64,000 nt of DNA, taken from positions 24,005 to 88,004 of the forward strand of contig DAIDMQ010000033.1 in the NCBI GenBank assembly GCA_027448945.1, written 5' to 3'. Position 1 is the first letter of the stretch. Every line of letters starts with the position of its first letter. This document shows, in pieces, positions 35,640-45,138 of this stretch. The translations under genes and the position numbers were made by a program. The DNA is from Gallionellaceae bacterium. Lineage in GTDB: Bacteria; Pseudomonadota; Gammaproteobacteria; Burkholderiales; Gallionellaceae. Below the pieces are notes generated by a model, which worked only from the letters and a program-made list of their open reading frames with translations, had not been told where the DNA came from and did not search any database.

Positions 35640-37394
35640 ATGACGCTCACCAACACCCAGCTTTATCTCCGCCTACTTTCCTACGTAAAGCCTTATTGGC
35701 GAATATTCGCAGCATCCATCATCGGCACAGCCGTGGCGGCGGCGACCGAACCGTTGCTGCCCGCATTGCTAAAACCCATGCTGGATGGCACCTTCGTGCA
35801 CAAGGACGATTTCGTCATCCATTGGGCGCCATTGATCATCATCTTGATTTTCCTGGTGAGAGGAATCGCCAGCTTCATCGCGGCCTATACCATCAGTTGG
35901 GTCGGCAATAAGGTCGTGATGGATTTACGTGGCGAGATGTTCCGCAAGTTGCTGTCTTTGCCCACCCGCTATTACGACAATCACGCCACGGGCAATCTCA
36001 TTTCCAAGCTCACATTCGATGTCACCCAAGTGACGGCAGCGGCAACCAATGTAGTGACAGTCACGATACGGGACAGCATCATCATCATAGGCTTGCTGGG
36101 TTGGCTGATCTATTTGGACTGGAAACTCACGCTACTATCATTGATCATCACGCCCGTGGTGGCCATCGTCATCTACACCATCAATCGCCGCCTGCGTAAT
36201 TCCAGCCGCGACTCGCAACGTGCCATGGGCAACATCACCCAGGTCATAGAGGAAAGCGTCGGTGCACATAAAGTCGTCAAACTATTCGGTGGCCAAGAAT
36301 ACGAACAGACGCGCTTCACCGTAGAGACCAATGGCATGCGTCGACATTCCATGAGGCAGGCGGCGGCGGCAGCAGCCAACGTCCCACTGGTGCAATTGGT
36401 CGCGGCGTTGGCGCTGGCGATCATCATCTATCTGGCCACCGCCCAGGCTAAAACCGATGAAACCACCGTGGGTAGCTTCCTCTCCTTCGTTGCCGCCATG
36501 TTGATGCTGACCGCGCCTATCAAACGTCTGACCAGTGTAAGCGAACATATGCAACGCGGACTCGCCGCTGCGGAAAGCGTGTTCGAATTGTTAGACACGC
36601 ATAGCGAACGTGATGCCGGCAGCGTCACTATAGGCCGCGCACGCGGTCAACTGCATTTCGAGCATCTGAATTTCGCTTATCAGAATGATGACCTGCAAGA
36701 AGCCCCCCGCTTGGCATTGCGCGACATCTGTCTGGATATTCCAGCCGGCCAATCCGTGGCACTGGTGGGAGCATCGGGTAGCGGCAAAAGCACTATGGCG
36801 AATCTGGTACCGCGCTTCTACCTCCCTACCAGTGGCCGTATCACGCTGGATGGTCATGACATCAATGAGCTGACGCTAGCGAGTTTGCGTGCCAACATCG
36901 CACTGGTGAGTCAAGAAGTCGTCTTGTTCAACGATACGCTGTCGGCGAACATCGCCTACGGTCAGGAACGCGTCGTTTCGGAAGCAGAAATCATCGCCGC
37001 TGCCACTGCGGCACATGCCATGGAATTCATCAGTGAATGGCCAGAAGGTCTAAACACGCTGGTGGGTGAACGCGGCGTGAAACTCTCGGGCGGACAGCGC
37101 CAACGTATCGCCATCGCACGCGCCATCCTCAAAGACGCTCCCATTCTGATCCTGGACGAGGCCACCTCCGCCCTGGATACCGAGTCTGAACGCCACGTAC
37201 AAGCGGCATTGGAGACCCTGATGCAGGGTCGCACTACGCTGGTAATCGCACATCGCTTGTCCACCATAGAGAACGCCGATCGCATCGTCGTGATGCAAAA
37301 AGGCGAAATCGTCGAAATCGGCACACACCAGGAGTTACTGGAGAAGAACGGGGTATATGCTCAATTGCATCGTATCCAGTTCGCAAACACTTAA
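35640..37394 (+). CDS. msbA: Lipid A export ABC transporter MsbA
   Basis: Homodimeric ABC exporter that flips lipid A-core across the inner membrane, 584 residues. Six helices in the N-terminal half, then the nucleotide-binding domain with GASGSGKST, the signature LSGGQRQRIAIARA, ILILDEATSALD and the switch IAHRLST. The start is ATG at 35640; a GTG three codons upstream is possible. It lies 61 bases after cobO and may share its transcript or have its own promoter. The lipid A acyltransferases at 9806-11549 act on the same substrate. Confidence 0.93.
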   Translation: MTLTNTQLYLRLLSYVKPYWRIFAASIIGTAVAAATEPLLPALLKPMLDGTFVHKDDFVIHWAPLIIILIFLVRGIASFIAAYTISWVGNKVVMDLRGEMFRKLLSLPTRYYDNHATGNLISKLTFDVTQVTAAATNVVTVTIRDSIIIIGLLGWLIYLDWKLTLLSLIITPVVAIVIYTINRRLRNSSRDSQRAMGNITQVIEESVGAHKVVKLFGGQEYEQTRFTVETNGMRRHSMRQAAAAAANVPLVQLVAALALAIIIYLATAQAKTDETTVGSFLSFVAAMLMLTAPIKRLTSVSEHMQRGLAAAESVFELLDTHSERDAGSVTIGRARGQLHFEHLNFAYQNDDLQEAPRLALRDICLDIPAGQSVALVGASGSGKSTMANLVPRFYLPTSGRITLDGHDINELTLASLRANIALVSQEVVLFNDTLSANIAYGQERVVSEAEIIAAATAAHAMEFISEWPEGLNTLVGERGVKLSGGQRQRIAIARAILKDAPILILDEATSALDTESERHVQAALETLMQGRTTLVIAHRLSTIENADRIVVMQKGEIVEIGTHQELLEKNGVYAQLHRIQFANT

Positions 37395-37477
37395 ACCATG
37401 CAGGTTTGAAGGTTGACTAAATTTCTCCAACTATATAAATTGCGCAATCCCGTCACACCAACCCTTAGGAGATAAAC

Positions 37478-38080
37478 ATGGCAGTACTAGTCGGCAAAGC
37501 CGCCCCAGATTTCACCGCTGCTGCGGTGATGGGCAACAACGAGATCAACGAATCATTCACCCTGAGCAAACAGATCAAAGGCAAACCAGCCGTAGTGTTC
37601 TTCTACCCTCTGGATTTCACTTTCGTTTGCCCATCCGAAATCATCGCTTTCGATCATCGTCTGGACGAGTTCAAAAAGCGCGGCGTGGAAGTCATCGGTG
37701 TTTCTATCGACTCACACTTTACCCACTTGGCATGGAAGAACACCCCCGTGAACAACGGCGGTATCGGTCAAGTACGCTACCCATTGGTCGCCGACATCAA
37801 GCATGACATCTGCAAAGCCTATGACGTTGAAGCTGACGGCGGCGTGGCATTCCGTGGTTCATTCCTGATCGACAAGGCTGGCGTAGTACGTCACCAAGTT
37901 GTCAACGACTTGCCGCTTGGCCGTAACATCGACGAGATGCTGCGCATGGTAGATGCCCTGCAATTCCACGAAGAACACGGCGAAGTCTGCCCGGCTGGCT
38001 GGAACAAAGGCAAAGCAGGTATGGGCGCATCGACTGAAGGCGTGGCGAAATACTTGGCTGCACACGCAAAAGAACTGTAA
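37478..38080 (+). CDS. Typical 2-Cys peroxiredoxin (AhpC/Prx1)
   Basis: Thiol peroxidase of 200 residues. Peroxidatic cysteine 51 in FTFVCPSE and resolving cysteine near residue 172 in GEVCPAGW mark a typical 2-Cys enzyme; the PLDFTFVCP context and C-terminal YLAAHAKEL agree. The ATG has TAGGAG upstream. It is monocistronic with its own terminator. No OxyR site was identified. The reductant (AhpF, thioredoxin or other) is not encoded nearby. Confidence 0.95.
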   Translation: MAVLVGKAAPDFTAAAVMGNNEINESFTLSKQIKGKPAVVFFYPLDFTFVCPSEIIAFDHRLDEFKKRGVEVIGVSIDSHFTHLAWKNTPVNNGGIGQVRYPLVADIKHDICKAYDVEADGGVAFRGSFLIDKAGVVRHQVVNDLPLGRNIDEMLRMVDALQFHEEHGEVCPAGWNKGKAGMGASTEGVAKYLAAHAKEL

Positions 38081-38100
38081 ACCCGCGCAGCTTCCCGCTT

Positions 38101-38132
38101 AACAAAAACCACCTACGGGTGGTTTTTGTTTT
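38101..38132. terminator. Bidirectional terminator after the peroxiredoxin gene
   Basis: AACAAAAACCACC and GGTGGTTTTTGTT pair perfectly around a TACG loop with T tracts on both strands. It serves the peroxiredoxin and, from the other side, the chemoreceptor gene. Confidence 0.9.
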
Positions 38133-38267
38133 AGAGAAAAATGGTATCGGACTTGATTGACACTCCGTGCAGCTTTTGCTGCCCGCAATTAAATCGAGTC
38201 TGCCCTGAGTCCCCCACCCGCATCACCACCGGAATGCCTTTAGTTGTGTTCTGCGAATCTAGGCTGC

Positions 38268-39875
38268 CTAGGCCAGTTTGAACTGGCCGACGGTATCGAA
38301 CAATGCTTTGGATGCATCCTCCAGAATCAGCATTTCGTTGCGCGCCTGCTCGAAGCTGACGGCGGTATTGGCACTGATAGTGGCGACGGAATCGATGTTG
38401 CGCCAGATGTGTTCGCCGGCGGCGGACTGGTCTTCGGTGGCGCTGGCAATCTGGCGCATCATGTCGGACACGATGTGCATGGAATCCTCGATCTGCTGCA
38501 GCAACTGTCCCATACCTTCACCGTGCAATACGCCTTGCGCCACTTCGCGTTTGGCTGTGCCCATTGCTTTGCTGGCGCCGTCGGTCTCTATTTCGATCAA
38601 TTGCACGATCTTGCTGATGTCCGTGGTGGCATTGGCGGTGCGTTCCGCCAGTTTGCGCACCTCGTCGGCGACCACGGCGAAACCGCGTCCCTGCTCACCG
38701 GCGCGTGCCGCTTCAATGGCGGCATTCAGGGCCAGCAGATTGGTCTGGTCGGCGATGTCCTTGATCAGGTGCGTGACCGAGCCGATGCGTTGTATCGCTT
38801 TATTCAGCGCCTCCATGGTCTGTACTGAAGAGGCCACGGTCTGGTCTATCTGATTCAGTGCGACGATGGTGGCACGACCGGTATCGCTGCCGGAGCGCAC
38901 CATATCCAGTGTCTTGCCGGAAGCCGCCGCCGCGTTGCCGGCATTGCCGGCGATAGTCTTGAAGGTGCCGCCCATGGCTTCGATGGCTTCGCTCACCTGT
39001 GACGCCTTGGCGGACTGTTCTTTGGCATTGGCCGTGACTGAATGCGCCATCCGGCTCACGCCGTGCGCGGTGCGCTGCGTCTGGTCGGCCGAGGTATGCA
39101 CCTCGTGCAGAATGTTTTGGAAGCGCGCGATGAAGTTGTTGATAGTGGTAGCAAAAAGGCTGATCTCGTCGTCGTTGTACACCGGCAGGCGGCGGCTCAG
39201 GTCGCCGTTGTGCAGGTGAGTGATCTCGCCGATAAAGGCATCCAAGCGTTTGCGCAGGTGCCGGCCAAACATCGTCTGCGACACCAACGTCAACAGTCCC
39301 AGCATCACCATCGGTGCAAGCACCAGCCACAGCAGGTCTTTCATGCCGCTGTTGATGTTCTGCGCCGAGGTCGATTCGCGCGTCTTGTTGGCCAGTACCA
39401 GCGCATCGATCTGCTTCACCATCGGCTGCAGATACATGCTGTACATCGCGTCCGGTATCTGCAAAGCATCTTGGGGGGCTTCCATGGCTATCTTCATCGC
39501 GCCGCGAAAGCCTTTGCTATATGCCGCCCAATTGTCAGACACCTGTTGCAGCATCGCTTGCGCGTCGGCATCAGCCATCAGTTTGCCGGCGCGTTGCAAA
39601 GATTCGGCGATGTCTGCATCCGCCTGTTTCAGCTGCACACTGGATTCCTCCAGTATGGGATCTGCGCGGCTCGCCTCCAGCGCGGTCGCCTTGATCTCGA
39701 TCAGACTCTTGTCGATAGTCTGCAACGATTGGAAAACACGAAATTCCTGTTGCAACTGGCTCAGGTTCTGCATCACGAACAGGATCACCGCCAGCATGCC
39801 GAGCAGCGAGAGGCCGCTCATCAAGCGTAACTGGTTTTGCAGAGAGAGCGACTTGAGGGGCGAGAACAGCGTCAT
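38268..39875 (-). CDS. Methyl-accepting chemotaxis protein
   Basis: Chemoreceptor of 535 residues: transmembrane helix about 20-38, a four-helix-type periplasmic sensing domain, a second membrane helix about 182-205, a HAMP region, then a long coiled-coil signalling domain with the hairpin-tip signature [20 protein letters not shown] and [18 protein letters not shown]. There is no C-terminal CheR pentapeptide. The start at 39875 has GAGGA upstream. No che genes are adjacent; it is an isolated receptor. The ligand is unknown. Confidence 0.93.
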   Translation of the reverse strand: MTLFSPLKSLSLQNQLRLMSGLSLLGMLAVILFVMQNLSQLQQEFRVFQSLQTIDKSLIEIKATALEASRADPILEESSVQLKQADADIAESLQRAGKLMADADAQAMLQQVSDNWAAYSKGFRGAMKIAMEAPQDALQIPDAMYSMYLQPMVKQIDALVLANKTRESTSAQNINSGMKDLLWLVLAPMVMLGLLTLVSQTMFGRHLRKRLDAFIGEITHLHNGDLSRRLPVYNDDEISLFATTINNFIARFQNILHEVHTSADQTQRTAHGVSRMAHSVTANAKEQSAKASQVSEAIEAMGGTFKTIAGNAGNAAAASGKTLDMVRSGSDTGRATIVALNQIDQTVASSVQTMEALNKAIQRIGSVTHLIKDIADQTNLLALNAAIEAARAGEQGRGFAVVADEVRKLAERTANATTDISKIVQLIEIETDGASKAMGTAKREVAQGVLHGEGMGQLLQQIEDSMHIVSDMMRQIASATEDQSAAGEHIWRNIDSVATISANTAVSFEQARNEMLILEDASKALFDTVGQFKLA

Positions 39876-40233
39876 GGTCGGGATCCTCGAAAAGTGAAAT
39901 ACAAGAAGTATCTTATGGGCACTTTGTTACAGCACCATGAAAACGCTGACAATAAATAATCTGGAATGGCCAAGTGAGGCGCGTCCCATTTTCACCGCGT
40001 CGCGATTCGCCGTAAATAAATAGGGCCAAGTTCGATTAACTATGGGCAAACTGGTCAACACGTAAGGCGCCGGGATACAGCGCTTATGAGACTCGACTCT
40101 TTATGATTTTTCCGCGTCCCCCGCGCCTTCACGCGATACCTCACCACAGCCTCTTAGCCTAGGCTGTTTTTTGGCCGGTCGCACACCCGCGAAGCGAGGC
40201 ATAATACGCATCTGATTTTTTCTCTCCAGCCCC
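39876..40233. other. 358-base gap with an isolated terminator-like hairpin
   Basis: Between the divergent chemoreceptor and CHASE2 genes. ACAGCC and GGCTGT (40146-40151 and 40062 bases further on at 40162-40167) form a short stem followed by six T residues on the plus strand, with no gene upstream to terminate. A small RNA between about 39900 and 40172 is possible but unproven. Confidence 0.35.
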
Positions 40234-41943
40234 ATGAATTTTTTCGCTGCTCTTTCTTACCAGATACGTCGCGCCCTGCGCTTGTCGTTCGACTGGCTGG
40301 GCAACAGATGGCGTAGTTCTTTCTATCTTTATCTGGCTGCAATCTTCAGTGCCCTGATCATCGCCGACACAGCCTATTTGCACGTGTCCGCCAACATGCG
40401 GCAGAGTGCTTTCGACATGATGGTGCGCTACCGTCTGAACGTGCCGCCCGCCGATAAAGACATCGTGATTGTTGATATTAACGAGGCCAGTCTCGCGGCA
40501 ATGTCCAAAGACTATGGTCGCTGGCCCTGGCCACGCCAGGTATTGGGTGAGTTTGTCGAACAAATCGAACAGCAACATCCCAAGGCCATCGTATTCGATA
40601 TCCTGTTCAGCGATCCCGATGTTTACAACGCCGACAGCGATGCGTATTTCGATGCCGCCATCGCCAAGACCGACAATACCTATTTCCCGATGCTGCGCCT
40701 CGCCAGCAGCGATGATGCCCTGAGCGAGATCAAGCCCGGCATGATACCCGGCGTCACCGCACTCCCCGGTGCACAGTCCAATGCGACTGTGGCAATAGTC
40801 CTGCCCTATTTCGATGCGGCATTAAGTGGCGGACGGCTGGGTATACATAACATCTACGCGGACATAGATGGCATCGCCCGCCAATACCCGGTCTATCTGG
40901 ATGACTATGGCTGGAAGATACCCTCGCTGCCGTTGCGCATCGCACAGCAACTGGGTTACTCGCAACCGGATGCCAAGCAAGTTTTGCTCAACTGGCGCGG
41001 CCCACCGTTCACGTATCAATCGGTCAGTTTCAGCGATGTCTATCGCGATCTTTCCAGCAAGTTAAAGCAGCGCAAGTCCGACGAGTTCACCGATAAAATC
41101 GTCATCATCGGCTCGACTGCGCCGAGCTTGTTCGATATCAAACCCACGCCATTGAGCCGCACCCATCCCGGCGTCGAAATTTTGGCAACGGCGATAGACA
41201 ACTTCAAGCACAACGATTTTTTGCGCTTCCCCGAAGTCAAGATCACCTACCTGCTGCTCACCTTGGCGATGATCTGGGCGACCGCATGGGGCTTCTATCG
41301 CAATACCGGTCGGGACAAAATAGATCGATTGTTTGGCGCATCACAATTCATCTTGCTGGGCATCTCCTATGCCAGCATCAACCTCACCAACACCTACATC
41401 AATCTGACAGGGCCGGTGATGCTGGGATTGGCTTATTTCTCCATCGCGCGCCTGTATGACTTGTTCACCAGTCGCGCCTTGCGTAATGACACAGTAAGAC
41501 GCGCGCAATCACATCAAGGTCAACTGCATGGCGTGCTGATGTTGGTGCGACTGGGGGGTACCGACGCCGTGCTCAATGACAAAGTGCGCGAAAAGATACG
41601 CCTATCTATCGAACGCTTAGGCCGCACAAACATGAGCGTGGAGAGCCTGCAAGGACAACAAGATGGCCTGTGGGATTTGTTTGAAAACATGATGACCATC
41701 TCCTGGTTGTGCACGCCGAATGATGAAGCCGCACTGCAAGCCATACAGGATGACATCGCGCGCATACAACAAATAACGCCGGATATTTTGCGCAAATTCT
41801 GCACGGTAAAAGAAGACGACATCATGTACTTCGTACATCAGGGCGAGATCACGGGAGGCACGCAAGCACGCAACAGTTGGCGTGCCTTGTTCGGCACTAC
41901 GTTATCGGCCTGGCAAGCGGCCAGAAAAGGAAACCCAACATGA
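40234..41943 (+). CDS. CHASE2 domain membrane sensor without a known output domain
   Basis: Protein of 569 residues. One N-terminal membrane helix (about 28-46) leads into a periplasmic CHASE2 sensor domain (DIVIVDINEASL, GRWPWPR, VFDILFSDPD, then IVIIGSTAPSLFDIKPTP). About three further helices follow (330-430). The last 140 residues are cytoplasmic, helical and match no cyclase, kinase or GGDEF motif that I can see; usually CHASE2 sits before such a domain. Its stop overlaps the start of the SH3 gene by four bases. Confidence 0.82.
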   Translation: MNFFAALSYQIRRALRLSFDWLGNRWRSSFYLYLAAIFSALIIADTAYLHVSANMRQSAFDMMVRYRLNVPPADKDIVIVDINEASLAAMSKDYGRWPWPRQVLGEFVEQIEQQHPKAIVFDILFSDPDVYNADSDAYFDAAIAKTDNTYFPMLRLASSDDALSEIKPGMIPGVTALPGAQSNATVAIVLPYFDAALSGGRLGIHNIYADIDGIARQYPVYLDDYGWKIPSLPLRIAQQLGYSQPDAKQVLLNWRGPPFTYQSVSFSDVYRDLSSKLKQRKSDEFTDKIVIIGSTAPSLFDIKPTPLSRTHPGVEILATAIDNFKHNDFLRFPEVKITYLLLTLAMIWATAWGFYRNTGRDKIDRLFGASQFILLGISYASINLTNTYINLTGPVMLGLAYFSIARLYDLFTSRALRNDTVRRAQSHQGQLHGVLMLVRLGGTDAVLNDKVREKIRLSIERLGRTNMSVESLQGQQDGLWDLFENMMTISWLCTPNDEAALQAIQDDIARIQQITPDILRKFCTVKEDDIMYFVHQGEITGGTQARNSWRALFGTTLSAWQAARKGNPT

Positions 41944-42443
41944 AGAGAACGCTACTCGCGGCATGCATATTGATGCTCGCCACACAGTTTGCTTATGCCG
42001 CAGACAGCGGCACCACCATCAAGACCGACAATCTGCGTGCGGAGCCCTACCAAGATGCAAAAAACCTCACCACACTTAATAAGGGCTCGCAGGTCAGCAT
42101 CCTCAAAATCCAAGGGGGTTGGCTGCAAATCCAGTCTGGTAAGACTAAAGGTTGGATACGCATGTTGAGCGTGCGCCGTGATGCTGCACGCAGCAAAGTG
42201 ACGTCGGCTTCATCGCTATCCAAACTCGCAGCCGGACGCTCGGGCACCGGCAAAATTGTTGCCACAACTGGTATCCGTGGCCTGAACGAAGAAGAGTTGA
42301 AAGCAGCGCATTACGATGCAGCACAAGTTGCCCAAGTGGAGTCTTATGCGAGCAGCAAATCGGCCGCACAACAGTTCGCGCTCAAAGGAAAATTGGTCGC
42401 CCAACGCGTCGATTATCTGCCCGCCGCTGGAGGTGAAAAATGA
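41940..42443 (+). CDS. Secreted bacterial SH3-domain protein
   Basis: Exported protein of 167 residues. Signal peptide ending FAYA; residues about 25-80 are a bacterial SH3 domain (TDNLRAEPYQDAKNLTTLNKGSQV, GGWLQIQSGKTKGWIRM). The rest is a low-complexity, serine/alanine-rich helical tail. Such domains often bind cell-wall peptides. The start is ATG at 41940, overlapping the CHASE2 stop; the stop in turn overlaps the peptidase start, both by four bases. Middle member of a tightly coupled three-gene operon. Confidence 0.85.
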   Translation: MKRTLLAACILMLATQFAYAADSGTTIKTDNLRAEPYQDAKNLTTLNKGSQVSILKIQGGWLQIQSGKTKGWIRMLSVRRDAARSKVTSASSLSKLAAGRSGTGKIVATTGIRGLNEEELKAAHYDAAQVAQVESYASSKSAAQQFALKGKLVAQRVDYLPAAGGEK

Positions 42444-43294
42444 ATAAATTTTTCATGAGCCTATTGGTCTGTGGCCTGAGCATAAACAGTGCTTACGCCT
42501 TCGACTTCCAACAAGAACTCAAGAATGCGCAGAGCCTGGGGCAAGAACTCAAAGCCAAGCGCGATGCCGTACAAGCACCCCTCAAGGCATCAGGGTTGAC
42601 GGGTTATTCAGAGTCTGAAGAGATCGCGATCGGCAGACAGATCGCGGGCAATCTGCTGGGGGCCGCCCCCTTGGTGAAAGACGCGGCTTTGCAAAAGTAC
42701 GTGAACAATATCGGTCGCTGGGTCGCAAGCCAAAGTGAGCGTCCTGATCTGCCTTGGCATTTCGGTGTCATCGACTCCAATGACCTGAATGCATTTTCGG
42801 CCCCCGGTGGCTATATCTTTGTTACGCGGGGCCTCTACAAATTGCTCAAAGATGAAGCCGAGCTGGCGGGTGTACTGGGCCATGAGATCGGCCACGTAAT
42901 ACGCAAACACCATCTCAAATTGCTACAACAGGGCAATGTTTTGCAAATGGGCAGCGATGCACTTTCCAAGCAGGCGGGTGGCAATGAACAAATCGGCAAA
43001 CTCATCGGTAGCGGCGCAGAGATCGTCGCGCGCTCTTTAGATAAAGATGCCGAATACGAAGCTGACCGCATCGGCGTAGTGCTGGCTGCACGCGCAGGTT
43101 ATGACGCGTATGGCTTGCCACAAGTGCTGCAAGAGATCGGCCACACTGCTGCGAACGATGACAGCGTGGCCTTGCTGTTCAAAACCCATCCTTTGCCGGA
43201 AGCACGACTCTCGCAACTAGGCGATGTCATGGATAGCCGCTTTGATGGATTGAAAGGGCAGACACTGGCTAAACGTTTGGTGAAGATCAAATAG
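42440..43294 (+). CDS. Secreted M48 family zinc metalloprotease
   Basis: Periplasmic metalloprotease of 284 residues. Signal peptide ending NSAYA; the zinc-binding HEIGH is in VLGHEIGHVIRKH, and the third ligand glutamate in AEYEADRIGV. There is no membrane anchor after the signal peptide, unlike HtpX, and no TPR tail unlike BepA, so it is a short LoiP/YcaL-type enzyme. The ATG has GGAGG ahead and overlaps the SH3 stop. It is the likely effector of the CHASE2/SH3 operon. Confidence 0.9.
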   Translation: MNKFFMSLLVCGLSINSAYAFDFQQELKNAQSLGQELKAKRDAVQAPLKASGLTGYSESEEIAIGRQIAGNLLGAAPLVKDAALQKYVNNIGRWVASQSERPDLPWHFGVIDSNDLNAFSAPGGYIFVTRGLYKLLKDEAELAGVLGHEIGHVIRKHHLKLLQQGNVLQMGSDALSKQAGGNEQIGKLIGSGAEIVARSLDKDAEYEADRIGVVLAARAGYDAYGLPQVLQEIGHTAANDDSVALLFKTHPLPEARLSQLGDVMDSRFDGLKGQTLAKRLVKIK

Positions 43295-43341
43295 TAGGCA
43301 GTCGGTCTGTACGACTCGCCCATAGCGTGAGAATGTATAAA

Positions 43342-43356
43342 TGCAAGGCCTGACCC
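43342..43356. repeat. Left inverted boundary sequence of the AT-rich patch
   Basis: TGCAAGGCCTGACCC here matches the reverse complement of 44979-44993 at 13 of 15 positions. The two copies bound the AT-rich two-gene patch. They could be decayed ends of a mobile element. Confidence 0.4.
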
Positions 43357-43380
43357 GAAATCGTGGGATTGACCTAAAAA

Positions 43381-43917
43381 TTACACTGGGAGGGTGCTTG
43401 TTACAACAATCTCTTGACCGTAGAAACTAGATATGTCGAACCAAAATTCCCTAGTAAAAGTAACCATTTTTTCTTGACGTTTCTTTTCATGAACCTCGAT
43501 GTCAAAGTCAGGATGACCGTACCCCATTTCGCCCTCAAATTCGGCTTTTAGCTCTTCCCAATCAATATCGTGATAAGCCGAAACTTCGAATTCCAGCATA
43601 TCGAATATTCTCCCATCGTCATGAATTAACTTCTGCATTTGTAGCTCCCATGATATGCCAGAAAATCTTTCATCTTCTTTGCGCCTGATTATCAGTTCTT
43701 CGTATATGCGCTTTTCAACAAATACATGCTCAATTCCAACCCCATGAAATGGCATCGATGGGTCTACAAGTGGATCGTTCTTTTCAATGATGCATGCATC
43801 CGCTTTTGAAAAACCCCATCCGCCACTAATAGGGAGCCCTCCTTCAAGCGATGGGAAATCAGCGGCCAAAATTTCTCTTGGTGTTCTATGAGTTATGGGT
43901 TGATTAGGAGGCAGCAT
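43381..43917 (-). CDS. Hypothetical acidic protein downstream of the Sel1 gene
   Basis: I do not recognise this family. The 178-residue protein is cytoplasmic (no signal or membrane helix), rich in acidic and aromatic residues, starting MLPPNQPITHRTPREILAADFPSL with a GGLPISGGWGFSKADACII segment and a WEELKAEFEGEMGYG region. The start is ATG at 43917 with GGAAG upstream; a GTG at 43968 overlaps the Sel1 stop and would add 17 residues. It is AT-rich and co-directional with the Sel1-repeat gene. A paired function such as immunity is possible but unsupported. Confidence 0.6.
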   Translation of the reverse strand: MLPPNQPITHRTPREILAADFPSLEGGLPISGGWGFSKADACIIEKNDPLVDPSMPFHGVGIEHVFVEKRIYEELIIRRKEDERFSGISWELQMQKLIHDDGRIFDMLEFEVSAYHDIDWEELKAEFEGEMGYGHPDFDIEVHEKKRQEKMVTFTREFWFDISSFYGQEIVVTSTLPV

Positions 43918-43964
43918 ATTTAGCTTCCTTTCATGATTAAATTTCTTTAGTTTATTGGACGAAA

Positions 43965-44885
43965 TCACTCACACTCACGATAACTTGAGGCTAGGCATTT
44001 CTCACCAAGGCGCTGCGCAAAGTCCATTTGCATTCTCGAAAGCTTGCTAGCCGTAAGATTACGAATTTCACTCCCCGCACCATTCGTAGCGCCGATACTA
44101 GACCACATGTAGGCTTTAATATCATCTTGCGCTACTCCTGCACCTAAAGCATAAGCTGCTCCAAGTCTTGCTTGCGCGTTTGCATATCCTTGCATTGCAG
44201 ATTTACTAAAGTAATGTGCCGCTACTTTAAAATTTTGAATGACTCCTTCACCTTCTGAGTACATAACACCGAGTGAAAATTGCGCATATGCACTATTATT
44301 TCGATCTGCTTTAGCAAACCAAATGATCGAATTTTTGAAGCTCTTTTCAATTCCATGGCCAAAATAATAAAACATACCAATCTTCTCTTGTGCAATGACA
44401 TCACCTAAATCTGCTGCCTTCTTCATCCAAACAAATTCTTTTGAATGGTCTTCAATGACTCCTTCACCACTGTGATATATTCCAGCAAGAGCTATTTGTG
44501 CATTTGGCTCATCTTGGTTTGCTGCTTTGGTAAATAGTCCAATAGCCATTGACTGATTTTTAGGAACTCCGTGACCCATCGAATAATCCAAGGCTAAATG
44601 TGTCTGAGCTAGCGCATATCCTTGGGCGGATGACTTTTGATACCAATATGCACCTTGATTTAGGTCTAATCTTACGCCCTGTCCATAGGAGTACATCTTG
44701 CCTAAAAGACATTGGGCTACGGCATCTCCCTCTTCGGCCAAACGTTTCGCTAACAAGAATGAACTTACATAGTCGCCTGTACTGTATAAGTCGATTGCCT
44801 TTAGATCACCAGCATTATCAGCGTGTGCATTTTGTATAAGAGAGCATGTAATTATCAAAATAATGAATCCAAAAATTTTATTCAT
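43965..44885 (-). CDS. Secreted Sel1-repeat protein
   Basis: Exported protein of 306 residues with a signal peptide ending QNAHA and about six Sel1-like repeats (for example AQCLLGKMYSYGQGV, AQFSLGVMYSEGEGV, AQARLGAAYALGAGV), each a helix pair for protein-protein binding. It is noticeably AT-richer than the surrounding core genes. The stop overlaps the first possible start of the downstream hypothetical gene. The role and partner are unknown. The pair is bounded by inverted sequences, suggesting transfer. Confidence 0.85.
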   Translation of the reverse strand: MNKIFGFIILIITCSLIQNAHADNAGDLKAIDLYSTGDYVSSFLLAKRLAEEGDAVAQCLLGKMYSYGQGVRLDLNQGAYWYQKSSAQGYALAQTHLALDYSMGHGVPKNQSMAIGLFTKAANQDEPNAQIALAGIYHSGEGVIEDHSKEFVWMKKAADLGDVIAQEKIGMFYYFGHGIEKSFKNSIIWFAKADRNNSAYAQFSLGVMYSEGEGVIQNFKVAAHYFSKSAMQGYANAQARLGAAYALGAGVAQDDIKAYMWSSIGATNGAGSEIRNLTASKLSRMQMDFAQRLGEKCLASSYRECE

Positions 44886-45138
44886 ATCTACTCCACATAC
44901 CCATCACAATTAACCCTGCAAAAAATATTTCCACCAACTAATGTATCAACCCTAACTAAAGCAACTAACAGTCAGTCAGGGTCAAGTCTTGCACTGCAAC
45001 ATTTCCCTTACCCCACCACCCCGAAGCCTAACAACAAAGGCCCTTTCAGGCCATATGCCAACACGATTAAAGGGGCCAGGCTCACCCAAACTTAAGAGTC
45101 AAATACTGTCTTGAATTGCAAGTAACGCTTCGTACAGA
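44886..45138. other. 253-base noncoding stretch with right boundary sequence
   Basis: Holds GGGTCAAGTCTTGCA at 44979-44993, the inverted partner of the 43342-43356 sequence. Nothing codes convincingly. A weak imperfect palindrome (AAAGGCCCTTT) occurs near 45037. Confidence 0.45.

Noticed and set aside
39042..39830. Plus-strand frames opposite the chemoreceptor gene
   Set aside because: Shadows: coiled-coil signalling domains of receptors regularly give long antisense open frames.
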